Under the pieces are notes generated by a model that saw nothing but the letters and a program-made list of their open reading frames with translations, searched no databases and was not told the DNA's origin. The translations under genes were made by a program, and so were the position numbers. From assembly GCA_020881915.1 (NCBI GenBank), contig JAJFPB010000002.1:5281001-5345000 (forward strand): a DNA stretch of 64,000 nt. Direction: 5' to 3'. This document shows positions 1 to 11,419 of the stretch, in pieces. The stretch is from Paramyrothecium sp. XJ0827. Taxonomy: Eukaryota; Ascomycota; Sordariomycetes; Hypocreales; Stachybotryaceae. The stretch's first letter is position 1; each line of letters opens with the position of its first letter.

Positions 1-358
1 ACATGAGTTTTGGAATGATTCTTTATCGATTGCATCAATCCAAAAGATCGAGATATCGGGGAAGGCCTTCTGGAGCCAGTGGAGGTATTCTCTCGCTATC
101 CCTGTTTTACTAACCAGCGTCAGCGAATTGCCAGTGAGGAAAGGGTTGATGACGAAACTACCCAATCCAATGATCCACTATGAGGTTAATTCGAACGGGA
201 GAGTGGTGCTCTGGCGCAGGGTTGCACAATTTCTGGAATTGGGCAAGTATTTTTCGCTGGCCGATTAAATCCTGATTCCTCGACTGGGGTACAATGACTG
301 TGGGATCGTGAGAAATGGCAAGCAAGGGCCGAATAGGGGATGAAGAAACTAACGCCAT
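1..358 (-). CDS. STAND/NB-ARC-like NTPase, partial at left edge
   Basis: Two exons are seen, 162..358 and 1..109, joined across a 52-nt intron (110..161, GTAGTT...TTAG); the gene runs off the left edge. The spliced peptide has the layout before and through the nucleotide-binding domain of fungal STAND (NB-ARC/TPR) proteins: a VPQSRNQDLIGQRKIL segment like the usual 'VPF.RN..F.GR..IL', then a short linker, a GKT that only appears after splicing, IAREYLHWL, and the post-Walker-A strand ISIFWIDA. The family works in programmed death and non-self recognition; that role is inferred. The first Walker A glycine is replaced (VDHWIGKT), so ATP binding may be weakened. The ATG at 358 is only the nearest plausible start. 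The open frame continues upstream to 892 but does not look coding there. Confidence 0.5.
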
Positions 359-1119
359 GGGCCTGTCCGAGGCTGAACGCCTTTTCCAGTCTCCATTGTT
401 GACCTCGAGTTGGCTAGTCTTTAATGCGTCGCTGCGTATCCTAGGGCTAACTTTAGTTTCGAGTAGGAGCGGCTTGCAGCCGGAGGAAGTCAAGCATGGA
501 CAGATCATAGAAGAACTCAATTTGACGCAGCCAGGAAAGGAAAGTAGAGAAGTCAAAGAACGACAAATGGCAAGCTGGCTCAGAGACGACTGGGCCAGGG
601 ATGCTTCAAAGGGGGGAGGGGGTAATAATGTTAGCAAATGGCTGGCCAGCGGCTCACGGTCATGCATGTCCAAAAGGCTGAGCTGAACATAGCTTCTCCA
701 TGCACGATAGCCACACCCTAAAGGATTGCGGACGTCAGCATATTTTACAGCCGTGGGGCCTGGCTGGAATGACTGAAGCATTAAATATATACGCTTCAAT
801 ATCTTGCGAAGCAAGCTGCATGAGGCAGCAGTTAATGAAAGAGCAATATTCGATGCAAACCCAACTTGGTGAGATTCTCGAATGGGCGTCATGATTCTAC
901 ACTACTACGACGCGCACCCATTTAAGTGGTTGGCTTCTGCGCCTTATCTGTGCGGAAACAGCAACCTACAAACACCTCCAAATGATGCTGTCTGAACACG
1001 AAATAAGGAAAAGAGTATGGGAAAGGAGAACATACAAAAGAAACCGCGTTGGAAATGAAGGAATTCAACGCGATGTCGGAAGGAGAGACAAAAGGGCAGG
1101 CAGAGACAACAAGGGGGGC
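359..1119. other. Intergenic, no gene supported
   Basis: Open frames cross this stretch on both strands, but their compositions look non-coding and no domain can be read. Upstream exons of the STAND-like gene could lie here. Nothing else is seen. Confidence 0.5.
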
Positions 1120-1124
1120 AAAAA
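1120..1124 (-). terminator. Pol III terminator of tRNA-Arg
   Basis: A run of five T on the minus strand lies 12 nt past the tRNA 3' end, as expected for RNA polymerase III termination. Confidence 0.7.
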
Positions 1125-1136
1125 TATAGTCAAATA

Positions 1137-1207
1137 GGTCACGGTGGGGATCGAACCCACAATCTCCTGATTCGTAGTCAGACGCCTTGCCATTGGGCCA
1201 CGCGACC
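1137..1207 (-). tRNA. tRNA-Arg (anticodon ACG)
   Basis: Read on the minus strand, this is a 71-nt cloverleaf without an intron. The acceptor stem GGTCGCG pairs with CGTGACC (one G-T wobble). The D arm, an anticodon stem CTGA/TCAG with loop CTACGAA, and a T arm with GGTTCGATCCC are all present. The loop gives anticodon ACG, which after A-to-I editing would decode CGU, CGC and CGA. The B box matches the consensus. No CCA is encoded, as usual in eukaryotes. Confidence 0.96.
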
Positions 1208-2727
1208 GCTTTTTGTTGCTTGTATGGTGATCGCCTTATAGTTAATTATACTAGCTGTACAACTCCATTAGTCTTGGGACCTTTACGTGCGCTTACATTT
1301 CCATTTTCCGGACCTGCTAAGCCTAAAGTCTTCCCACCATACCATCCCAGCTTTTGCTTATTCCAAGGACCACCCCTCGGAGTCCGATTGTGCTATATAA
1401 TTCACACATTGGTTTAGTCTCCTATTCTTTAGCGTTCTCAGTGAGGGGCTAGCTTGGTTCGGACAGTCATCTGAACTACGATACTGTAAAACTCGTATAG
1501 CCTCAAATAGCTAAGTAGTCTCTAGTTTAATTAAGTAATAACTTTATTGTAACTAATTATCTATCTATAGACATGAAGCTCACCGCAAGGTTGGTGCCTG
1601 GAGGACTCAAAGATATTGCTTTTGGGCAAATGTGTCGTTGTTGCTTGACACATTCAAAGAGAATGAAACAATACTTCTGGGGTTGGAAGTAATTTCGAAA
1701 GTGTACCGGATTCAAGGGCAGCCTTGGCCATCAGCCACAGCAACGTTACTTCAAGGTTTTATTCTACGATTACTCTTCAGCTTACATTACATTGGCGACA
1801 TAAAGACCTAAAATGGAGGACAAATTGCGCATTGATGTGACATTGATGCAAACTCTCTGCTTACGTCGCACGGTAAGATTGACTCAAAGGCAACTGATCC
1901 TGAACTTAGTTGAGTTTTTCTTGCATATTAAAGGGAATAGAACAAGGGAGGGGATTTTTTGAAAACGACGAAAATAATTTGTTTGCCGGAAAAAATGCAT
2001 TTTGGAAATAATGTGCTTAATAGACATTTCTCAGAAGACGTAGCCAAGTACAGGGTAAGTAGAACGCAGAGAGTCCACCCTGTGTCCTAACTCAGGTCAT
2101 ATTGCACAATACTTGGCGCAAATTGGGACCGGCCTAGTCAAGAACGGGAACTGTTGGTGCACTGCTTTGTATCCGTACATCAGTATATCCAGTGATTAAG
2201 ATAGGAGCAAGGTGGAGGATAGAAGCCTGGAACTGACGCGCCAGCCTAAACGAGGCGGCCCGGACGGGTATGTTGTGGGCTGCCAGCACCCACATTTGAC
2301 ACAGCTCCCCTGCAGCATCCCTAAACAGCAGCTCGGCAATGTCCCGATGTCGGCTGTGCGTTTGCATCATGTTAGTGCAGATAACGCACCTCAGCCAATC
2401 TACTAGAAGCAGGCGAGATCCCATCTGGGACGAGGAGCCGCGGGACCCTGTTGCAACGGCACTTGTAATGGGCGAAAGGAATCGCTGGCCAAGGCCGAGG
2501 TAGCATCAGGAATCACGAATCCAGGGGAGCGATCGACGCATCCCGTATTCGCCATGGCTCTCGCGAAAGAACTAGGATTCTAATGGAAGGTGGAACTTAA
2601 GAAGGGCGATACTTGCAGGGATCTTCCCTCGGTCGGGTAGACAAAGACGGAAGCCAAGACACCTAGCTCCTCTATAGCTGTCAAGGTTGGTGATAGTCCC
2701 CATACCAGACTATCACCCTGTTCAGTG
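1208..2727. other. Intergenic, AT-rich in its first half
   Basis: About 1.5 kb without a supported gene. From roughly 1480 to 2030 it is AT-rich with no long open frame. The short frames near 2134-2424 overlap on both strands and show no domain. Confidence 0.6.
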
Positions 2728-2734
2728 TATAAAT
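2728..2734 (+). promoter_or_regulatory. TATA box of the subtilisin gene
   Basis: TATAAAT lies 77 nt upstream of the ATG at 2805, a usual distance for a TATA element in filamentous fungi. Confidence 0.5.
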
Positions 2735-2804
2735 GGTGCCTGGGGATCGTCGTGTTGGGTCAAGACATCTGCGCTACCTGTGACCCATCGCAGTTGATTC
2801 CACA

Positions 2805-4040
2805 ATGTCTCCCAAGTCAATCCAGCTGATTGCTGGCCTTGTCGCAGCGGCCTTGGCCCTGCCTGCCAGCGTCGATGACATTTTGCCTGGACGTTACATC
2901 GTTGCCTTGCAACCATCTGAAGAAATCGATATCGACCTCCATACCCGCTGGGTCTCAGATGTCCACGCGCAGAACCTTGCTCGTCGCGGCGGCGAATCGA
3001 ATGGTATCGACCAGACCTTCAGCTTCCCTGGTTTCCAAGGCTACTCTGGCTCCTTCGACGAGGAGACACTGGAGGTTCTCAGGGCCAATAGCAGTGTAAG
3101 ATTCGTTCCGCCTTGCAAGCATTTTCTAGCAGCTGACTGAAGGCTACAGGTCTTGAGTGTCGAGCCCGACGTGGTCGTGAGGGTCGCATCGCCTGTCACG
3201 CAACAGAACCCACCCTGGTCGCTTTCGCAAATCTCAAACGCAAGGCCACCCCTCTCTAACTCCAGCTTCTACTACGACTCAACTGCTGGCGAAGGCGCTT
3301 TTGTCTATGTGCTTGACAGTGGCATTGTGACCTCGCATGTCGAGTTCCAGGGACGGGCCATCTTCGGCCACGACTCCTCCGGATTGCCGAGCAACAAGGG
3401 CCACGGCACTCACGTAGCTGGTATCGTCAACGGTGCTACCTACGGAGTTGCCAAGAAAGCCACCGTAATTGATGTTCAAGTCTTGGGATCCGATCAGGGA
3501 TCGCAATCTGGTGTCATCAATGGACTTGCGTGGACCGCCAACGACATCAGGTCCAAGGGCCGTGTCGGCAAGGCTGTCATCAACATGTCACTATCCGGTT
3601 CTGGCTCGACTGCGTACAACAATGCTCTTCAGGCCGTGATTGATGGCGGAACCGCTATTGTTGCCGCTGCCGGAAACTACAACATTGACTCTGTCAGTAC
3701 CGTCCCCGCCAACCACCCCAGCGTGATTGGCGTCGCTGCGAGCAACAGGAATTATCGCCGATGGTCTCAATCCAACTTTGGAACCGTTCTTGACATTTTC
3801 GCCCCAGGCGAGAGCATCACCTCGGCTTGGTACACATCCAACACGGCAACATACACAACCAGCGGCACTTCGCAGGCTTCGCCCCATGTTGCGGGTGTCA
3901 TTGCTTATCTACTTGCCTTGGAAGGGCCTCGGACACCAAAGGAGATTTTCGCAAGACTCCAAGAGCTTGCTCTCCGTGACCTGATTCAAGATACCAAGGG
4001 AGTTCCTAACATTCTTCTCTACAATGGCAATGGTCGGTGA
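2805..4040 (+). CDS. Secreted subtilisin-like serine protease (S8A, proteinase K type)
   Basis: Exons 2805..3095 and 3150..4040, with a 54-nt intron, encode 393 aa. An N-terminal signal peptide of about 18 residues is followed by an I9-type propeptide (residues about 25-105, with GRYIVAL) and the S8 catalytic domain. The triad is visible: Asp153 in VLDSG, His182 in GHGTHVAG and Ser338 in GTSQASPHVAG; the oxyanion Asn is in AAAGN near 273. The length fits fungal proteinase K-type enzymes, which are secreted as zymogens and digest protein for nutrition or host cuticle. The residue after the GTS of the active site is Gln where Met is usual; the nucleophile is kept. The protein should be active after propeptide removal. 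Ends at TGA 4038-4040. Confidence 0.95.
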
Positions 4041-4882
4041 GGTGGATAGCCGGTTGTAGGTAGCTCATTCACTCTATCACATGTTACTCCTTACGTCGCC
4101 TATCCCGAATCTTAGTGCTCGAAGATCTACAAGCTCGCGATAATAGATACCAGGATTGTTCGTCATCTGACCAATGCATGCCAGCCAGTGACCTGTCCAA
4201 TTTAATTCCTCAAGGCCACATACAAGATGCAAGGACCTTGAGACCAAAACAATTGCGCAATGCGGAAACAGCTTGCCGCGGCTGCGAGTCTTGTTTACTG
4301 CATCGCTAGCAACGCCATCACTCCTTGCATCAAGACGCCTTTTTTTTTGTCTGTGAGGCGGACGACTGACGTGGCTATCTCTCGACCGCTGGCCATGTCT
4401 AGGCTGGGTTGCATTTGATGCTGGGGGCCTACCATGTACCATATTGTTAATTCCTTAGCTATGTCGGCCTTCCAATATTCCCCTCCCAATGCCAAGGCTC
4501 AGTGTTGCCGGCGCGACGCGGCAGGCTCGCTGTCTCAATGATGTTGTATGTAGGGAAACCGGTCTGAAACTGCTGTTGTTATTACTGGACCACTTGGCCT
4601 GGAAGTGAGGCGAGCATGCAACGGGCCGTTCGTAAAAGGGATACTGTTGAACCAACTGCATATCAGAATGACCAATCATCGGAACAGAGCTGCAGGTGCG
4701 CATCTGGATTGCTAAACCCAACAAGTACTATGATGCGGGAAGAGAGAAGAAGAAAATTATTTAAATATGCTTGGAGGCTACTCTGAAAAGCTTCCAGGAA
4801 ACGCCCGAACAGCATCCAAAGTTTTTTCTCTCACCTGGAAAGGCTCAAAATTTATTCCATTTGAATCAAGACGAGCGCTGCC
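4041..4882. other. Intergenic
   Basis: It holds the 3' flank of the protease gene and the promoter of the coiled-coil gene. Several overlapping antisense frames look accidental. Nothing recognised. Confidence 0.6.
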
Positions 4883-6465
4883 ATGACGCCCAAAAATAAA
4901 CCGCAATCATCACAAAACCTCACCAATAGCACTGGGCAGAATGAGGACTGTGTTAAACAATTCTTTGTTTTCATGAGCCAGTACTGCTCCCAAGACGGCT
5001 TTCAAAAGCTCAAAACCCTCTGCGCTGAACACGAAAAACTCAAACTTGACCTTGACAAGAAGGATGAGGAGTGCCAAACAAGTCTACGCGTGGTTGGAAC
5101 GCAAAGCTGTGAGTTGAGGCAGAAGCAAGAGCAAGTCGAGAAATTGCGGGGAGATAACGCATCGCTCCTTGACCAAATCTCGAAGCTGAAGAAAGAACTG
5201 AGTACAGTTAGCCAGCAACGCAAAGCAGAAGCAGACGAGTTCACAAAGTTGAATCAAATTGCAAAGCAGCACGAAACAACCAAGGTTCAACTTCATCAGG
5301 CATTGGCAGATAAAACGAGATTGGAGACGAGTCTGAAAGAAAAGGAGGCAATGGCCCGAGAACTACAGCAAATAAGATCTTATAGCGTCATGATCACCTC
5401 TTGTAGACTCCTCAAAGACAATGGGTAGGTGACTATAAATCTCGACCGTCATTTGACGCATCAAGCCGATACTAATCATCAAGCAGTATTGGTTTGACAA
5501 GTATCTCCGAAGAAGGATTCCAGTGGGCAAATGACTTTTTGTTCCAAGAACTTGAAGAAACATCTTTTGCTCAAGACAAATGGACTACACTAAAAAGTGC
5601 TGCCATTGTGAAGGACTTTGGTGTACCACTTCCGGCTTCGAACAGCCTCGCGGCCAAGCAAGTCCGCTACGCTCTAGGCCTGTTGGCACTTGGCAACGCA
5701 TTACATTGGCACATTGCGCAATCTCTTTACCTGAGCGAGGAACCAACTGAGACGACGAACTTCCTTGACTTACTCGAAAGTAAGCCCGGGGTCCAGGAAG
5801 CGTATGCCCGTTCAGTACTTTTGAAAGCACTTGAAGAGGATCAGGGGCGGATCGGTGAACTTCGAGTGGAGAATGCTGCCGAAGAGGTAATGGTAACTCT
5901 TGCAGGTTTGATTCCCGCTCAGAAGCAAGCAGCCTGCAAGTCGGCGCTCCTGCGTATGCTTCGCAACGCTCTAGAGAAATGGAGCTCTGTGCAGCGCATC
6001 AAAGAAAGAGTAGTGACCAGATTCAAATGCAGCGAGGCCGACTTCAAGTGTTGGCAGCTCCTTGGATTTCCATCGGGACCTGCACCGCCAACCAAGACAA
6101 ACAAGAATGACAAGCAAGCCAAGCCTGGCTCGAAAGCCGTCACCAACCAGAACCAAAGCACATCATCTGAAGAACCCACAATGGCAAATCTTGACCCTGG
6201 AGATATGGATCCTTTTGAGGTCTGGCCGCTGCTTTTGGCAGGCGACACAATGCTGCACCCAGGTCTCGTCTTTAATGGAGAACAGTTTACGGCAGCCCGA
6301 GATGAGGTATACAAAGAAATGAAGGAAGAAGACTCTCGACGACGATCCGAGAAAAGAAAAGAACGACGAAGCGGTGACGGTACGGGGAATGGCAGTGAAT
6401 CGAAGAGGCGCAACTCCATTGCTTTTTTACACTCAACCGGTGGTTCCGGCCTGAAAGAAAAATGA
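4883..6465 (+). CDS. Coiled-coil protein of unknown function
   Basis: Exons 4883..5424 and 5487..6465, with a 62-nt intron (GTAGGT...CAAGCAG, ACTAATC near the end as branch site), encode 506 aa. I do not recognise a named family. Residues about 45-165 are rich in Lys, Glu, Gln and Leu with heptad spacing and should form a long coiled coil. A helical, Leu/Ala-rich globular region covers about 185-365. A Lys/Gln/Ser linker follows, then an acidic DPGDMDPFEVWPLL segment, and a very basic tail (RRRSEKRKERR) that could be a nuclear localisation signal. There is no signal peptide or membrane segment. A nuclear scaffold or regulatory role is possible but not shown. Confidence 0.8.
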
Positions 6466-6884
6466 GGCGTACCAGACGACCAGGCACGATTAAATAAATG
6501 TTGAGAGAGACAAGATGCGTGCACCGGGAAAGGATTGTGGACATACACCAACGTGACAGGCCGTTCTCAGTACTGCCATTGGTGACTACATCGTGCTAAG
6601 GGTAGATTGCTGAAGTCTGCGGCACTGATCGATCATTATCGTATGGTTTCTAGTGTATTCAGTTTCGAAGATTTCTTCGAAAAAAACCTAAAAAACTCAC
6701 ATTCAACCTTCATTGGAATTAACGAAAAGCTCCAAGACATGAAGTGGTTACCTGGCATCTTTAAAACAGCCTGACCCTTGACTATCGAATATCTAGAAGT
6801 ATATGCCATAGTATCCCAAATCTAAATATACAGAACAGTACGGTCATATATTAAATCGCGGTCTTATAGTGTATAGCGTCTCTT
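6466..6884. other. Intergenic between convergent genes
   Basis: A 419-bp 3'-to-3' spacer, AT-rich from about 6640, probably holding both polyadenylation regions. No gene seen. Confidence 0.6.
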
Positions 6885-8469
6885 TTACAACCTGGCCAAA
6901 ATTTTCCTGTTCATCATCAGACGTACAGCTAGAATCAACCCTACGCTGGCAAGGGTCAACGAGCCAGCGTAGAAGAACGCAGGTCGGAATGCAGCAAGCC
7001 CTGCATCCGTGCCTCCATAAGCCTCCAAAAGGTACCCCGCAATCGGTGCTCCCTGGAGAGGAATCAGTAACGAGCAAGGTAAAAAGGGGCCAAATGGCAA
7101 GGCCCAAGGATCTTACCATGAAATATCCAATTGTCCAGGATGTGATCAGCATTGACATGACGCTTGAAAGTTGGCCGTCTCCAAACACTGCGCCAACAAC
7201 GACGGGCATTAAACTGAAGAACCCGCCCGAGCCGACGCCGTTGAGGATGCAAAAGAAGATGAGCAGGCCGAGCGAAGAGGCAAAAGGCCACAATGCCATG
7301 GTGCTGACGGCTATGATGATTAGCGAGGCAAGCATACTGTTTACTGGTCCAACGTATGCATCAGCTCCGAATCCCATACCAATCCGGCCCACCGCCGAAG
7401 CAAGATTCCATGACGCAAGTAGGCCAGCAGCTGTTTGACTAGATAGTCCGACTGATGTGGCGTAGAGCGGAAGCAAGAATGGTGGCACGAAGAGGGGAAA
7501 GGTAGCAATAGCTCCCATTAACAGCATGGTAAGGAATTTGAGACTTCGGAACAGGCTCCTGCGGAATCGTTAATCAAGAACACATGGGGTGAATGTACAT
7601 ATTGTTGCAGACCAACGTACCATTGTACAGTTGCCACGGCTCTCCCACGCCCAGGAGGCGCTTTGAGAAAGTAAGTGGCTGGGATACAGATAGCCCATGA
7701 TGCACCGCCGAGAATCTTCAATGCCGTCTCGACACCAGAGGCATTGACGAGCTTCTCCAGAGTCAGAGCCACAACGGCGGAGCCGATTCCCGCGCCCCCG
7801 TACACAATGCCAGTGGCTAGTCCTCTTTTTCTTTTGAACCACAAAGACGGAACAGTGGCTGCTGGCTTCACTAAAATCAGTATTGAATCCAGTCCATATG
7901 ATAGAGGATTGTTTTACCAGAAAGACAAGAGAACCCCCAACGCCGAATAGGAAACCCTGGGTGGCGAACATGGCGGGAACTGATTTCGTCGAAAACCCAG
8001 CTGTAAACTGCCCGAGACCGAGGATAATGCTGCCGATCAAGGCAGTGGCGCGATAACCAATCCTATGAATGATTCGCGCGGCGACCGTTGCCAAGAGCGG
8101 AGCCAATGCGGCTCCAACAGATCCGATGAATGACAGTGTCGAGACATTGGCCAAGTGAGATTCCGAGAGATGGAGCTGTATAATACCATATGAGTACAAT
8201 AGGCCAAGATAAACAAAGAAGAGAACTGATCCGGCAGCAACGACAGGCCAACCCTCAGACTTGTCCCAGTCATCGTCGGACCCCGTTTGTTGACCTAGCA
8301 CGCGCTCATTGTCGGACTCGTTCACTGCATGGTGGTGGTCGCTGTCTGACCGGGGCATCAGCTCCAATGAGACGGCGTCCCCACGACTTTCGAGATACGA
8401 AGCCATGGGGTACTGCAAAGTTGTGCTCGTCTGTGTGGAAGACATGACTGTTGTGGAGACCTGGCTCAT
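6885..8469 (-). CDS. MFS transporter, monocarboxylate-porter-like
   Basis: Four exons (7918..8469, 7621..7865, 7117..7558, 6885..7052) encode 468 aa. Introns are 52, 62 and 64 nt; the first ends at GTGAAG, which gives the family-typical FLPAATVPSLWF segment. A polar, acidic N-terminus of about 75 residues (with HHH and DDDWDKSEGW) precedes 12 predicted membrane segments. The loop WFKRKRGLATGIVYGGAGIG is the conserved A-like motif of the monocarboxylate/MCH group. The protein should sit in the plasma or vacuolar membrane and move small carboxylates or related solutes by proton coupling; the substrate cannot be read from sequence. It is followed on the same strand by a second MFS gene of another family. 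Confidence 0.9.
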
Positions 8470-9307
8470 GAGTTTTACAGATCTAATAATGGTTTACTAG
8501 ACTGGCTCATCATTGAAAGTAACTGCAAGAGAAAGGAAAAAAAAAAAGTCGCTGCAATCTGCTTCGTTCCTACGAGCTCTGGCGCAGCCCATAGCGCTGA
8601 ACCGGATCCTTGGCATCGCGCCTTTCAATGACAAGGGACCCGCACCTCTGATGCACCAACCGGAATCGGAGATAATCTGGTGCGAAAACCTTACAGAGGT
8701 AGATGTATTCAAGGTGATACCAACCTCTCAGTCAATTGGGAAGTGAAATTCACACAGATGAACACAGAAGTTCTGCCCATCATATTCCAAGACGACGCCA
8801 ATAATGCCTAGAAGAGCTTTAGTAAAGGCTAAGAATGGTGCCCGTGGATAGGCTGAATGACGTGTCCAAATCGCCATTTTCTCGACGAACAAGCAGGCTG
8901 TCTTCCCCACATACGCTGTCTCTCTGTTTATTGACCAAAGTCTCATGCACTCATAAAAAATTGGAAGACTGGTTGAAGCAGCAGCATTCAGTATCTGTGG
9001 AATTGTTGTCGGCAATCTGTTAACCCGATTCGTTGTCCCAGCATCTCAAGGTTTCACCTCAAGGTTTCTTCTCAAGGTGTCCGTTGAAGATGCGAAAGGT
9101 TGTTATGAACACACAGCACAACCCAAGTAAGCACAAATACCCCAGGGATCTCGGAATGCGTTGACGACCTTGAACACAATCTAATGCTTTATGTTAAGAA
9201 AAAAGAACCAAACACCTTGACTTTTTGATGTAAAAACTGGATAGCATATTTGCTATTCTCGACGCTTTGGCCTCGTCATGAAACCTTCTATTCGTGCTTT
9301 TATGTCG
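8470..9307. other. Intergenic between two MFS genes
   Basis: It holds the promoter of the 8469 gene and the 3' flank of the 9308 gene. A poly-A tract lies near 8538 and a short tandem repeat at 9045. No further gene seen. Confidence 0.55.
9045..9083 (+). repeat. Three imperfect 13-bp direct repeats
   Basis: The unit CTCAAGGTTTCAC is followed directly by two copies that differ at the last bases. Function unknown; it may be chance slippage in a non-coding spacer. Confidence 0.4.
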
Positions 9308-11419
9308 CTATCCTGCTAGCTCATGTTCCCTGATAGAAAAAGCTGCGCCCAAAGCGCCGACTGCAAAAGTGAGAGCAAGCCCTGCAGTTGTTTTAGTAAA
9401 TGCTGAAGCTGTATCAATGACCGGCTTACCGTTTGTTAAAGTCAAAGTATCAACGAACGACTTGATGACCAGTGCTCTTATTTTCATTGGAAGCGACGCA
9501 ATAAAATCAATGTCTGAAAGTGCTTCTTGGATAACCTACGCATTCATGTCAGTGGTTGTCGGCCTAATGTGATCGATGCTTGAAATAGCAACCGACCTTG
9601 TCTGCATCGTTGACGCCATGCAAGTTTTGTCTTAGAAAGCCGCTGAGGGATGCCTGATATGTTGCATTGAATAAGTTGACAGCAACCAGCATCCCGACGC
9701 TCGAGCTGAGGTACCAACTCATGCTGGCAATGGCAATGTCCTTGGCACTCAGGCTTGCCGCGAGGTGGATGAATGACGAGCTCTGGGTGACGCCCATGCC
9801 CATGCCACCTAATATCACGACCGAAGTTTCGTACCAGGCCGTGGTTCCATGCCAACGAAGAACGAGGAACAAGTAGCATATGCATCCCAAAGAGGCGCCG
9901 AAGAGGGTGATATTCTTGTACCGCTTAGTTCGACCGATCATATGTCCGGAGGCAATGCCGCCGACCATGTTGCCGGCTACCATCAGGACCAAGCGGCTTC
10001 CAGCAGCGGCGGCTGACATGCCGGTGGTGATTCTGAAGTATAAGGGCACGGTGTAGAAGACCTGCGAGACTACTGTCAGTCACGAATTCTTGTGTAAAGC
10101 GGACACTTTCATACAATAAACTGGCCACCCAGCTGAAGCGCCACGATGGAATTGGCCGTCACAACGTCGCGTTTCAGGATAAGCTCCAATGGAAATATAG
10201 GCTCTTTGGCATAATATTTCTCGACCCAGACGAAAAGCACGGCAAGGCCAACGGTGAGTGCTGCGAGGGGTGCAGTGTAATGCCAAGAATAAGCCTTACC
10301 GGCAAAATCCAAGGCAACAAAGGATAAGACGAGCGTAAGAGGCAGAATCAAGGCACCTAGAATGTCGATACGAGCCAGTCGACTCCTCAGAGTGGCACTC
10401 TCATCTCGTTCGGCGAGCTGTCGGCCCTCATGTGTGGTTTCGGGGAGCCTCCAAAGGACCAGGATGATAGACAGGGCGGCGATGGGGCACTGGAACAGGA
10501 ATGCACTTCAAGTTGTGATCAGCTTCGGGATATGGATAGCTTGACATGTTCGTACTTACGGTCGCCAGCCTATTGTGTCAACCAGCCACCCTCCTATGGG
10601 ACCGCCACTGGATCGGCCTAACGTAGATATCACGTTGACATAGCTTCTCCAAGTCGCAACTTGTCGTATAGGAAGCATGTCTGGCAGTCGAGGTTAGCTG
10701 TCTGCTGGCAATTGAAAACTCCGACTAAATGTCTTAGTAGAAACTTACCTGCAATCACAACACTGACGAGACCAGACATACCCGCTCCGCCAATTCCGCT
10801 GATTGCACGGCCAGCAATGACGTGCCAGTACTCACGCCCAATGCCACTGCATCATTCTTCATTCAGCTCTTGGTAAGTGCGCCGGAGTCGAGACCAGGAA
10901 CCTACCACAGGCCACATCCGAGAAGGAAAATACTATAGGCAAAGACGAGTGCGCTCTTTCGACCGAAGATGTCACTCAATTTGCCGTACTAGATAGTCAA
11001 TCAGTACGAGTGCCTCACTGTGCTCTGATCCACTCACGAGGGGCTGGAACGCGCACTGGCCGAGGGTGTAGGCCGTCACCAACCATGAAGCTTCGGACAG
11101 GCGATGGAACTCGGATGCAATCTCGGGACTCGTTGCGATAACCAGAGAGCCATCTGCTGACGAGATGAAGACCCCTGCGACCGGAATTAGAAAGATATTG
11201 CGCCTTGCTCCGACCCAGCCGGGGCATACCAAGCATCAATGTCGAGAGGACTCCCCATATCGTCGCAGTCGAGATGGTTTGCTGCGTTTCGTCTTCGGGA
11301 CGTCGGTCATCGCTTCCCTGTGATTCTCGGGGTGTTGCTGCCTCAAGCGTCGCATCCGCCTTGAGGAGGGGACTCCTTTCGTCATGCGGCTCCGCGGTGC
11401 TCGCTGTGTCTCGGCTCAT
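9308..11419 (-). CDS. MFS drug/toxin efflux transporter, DHA2 family (14 TM)
   Basis: Nine exons (11230..11419, 11038..11174, 10906..10988, 10749..10846, 10560..10680, 10115..10505, 9597..10061, 9430..9535, 9308..9381) give 554 aa. The hydrophilic N-terminus (about 55 aa) is followed by 14 predicted helices. Family marks include SWLVTAYTLGQCAFQPLYG (helix 2 to the A-loop), YGKLSDIFGRK (motif A) and GPIGGWLVDTIGWRPAF (motif C region). DHA2 proteins export drugs, toxins or basic amino acids by proton antiport at the plasma or vacuolar membrane. The last intron (48 nt) is in frame without a stop, so retention would insert 16 residues before the final helix. No biosynthetic cluster adjoins it, so the cargo is unknown. 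Confidence 0.9.

Noticed and set aside
315..686. Plus-strand frame of 123 codons and the longer minus-strand frame 158..892 as full genes
   Set aside because: They overlap each other, composition is non-coding, and only the last third of the minus-strand frame shows a domain, which is listed as the STAND fragment.
9294..9572. Plus-strand frame opposite the end of the DHA2 transporter
   Set aside because: The minus strand in this interval encodes the last helix of the transporter with good splice sites, so the plus frame is a shadow.
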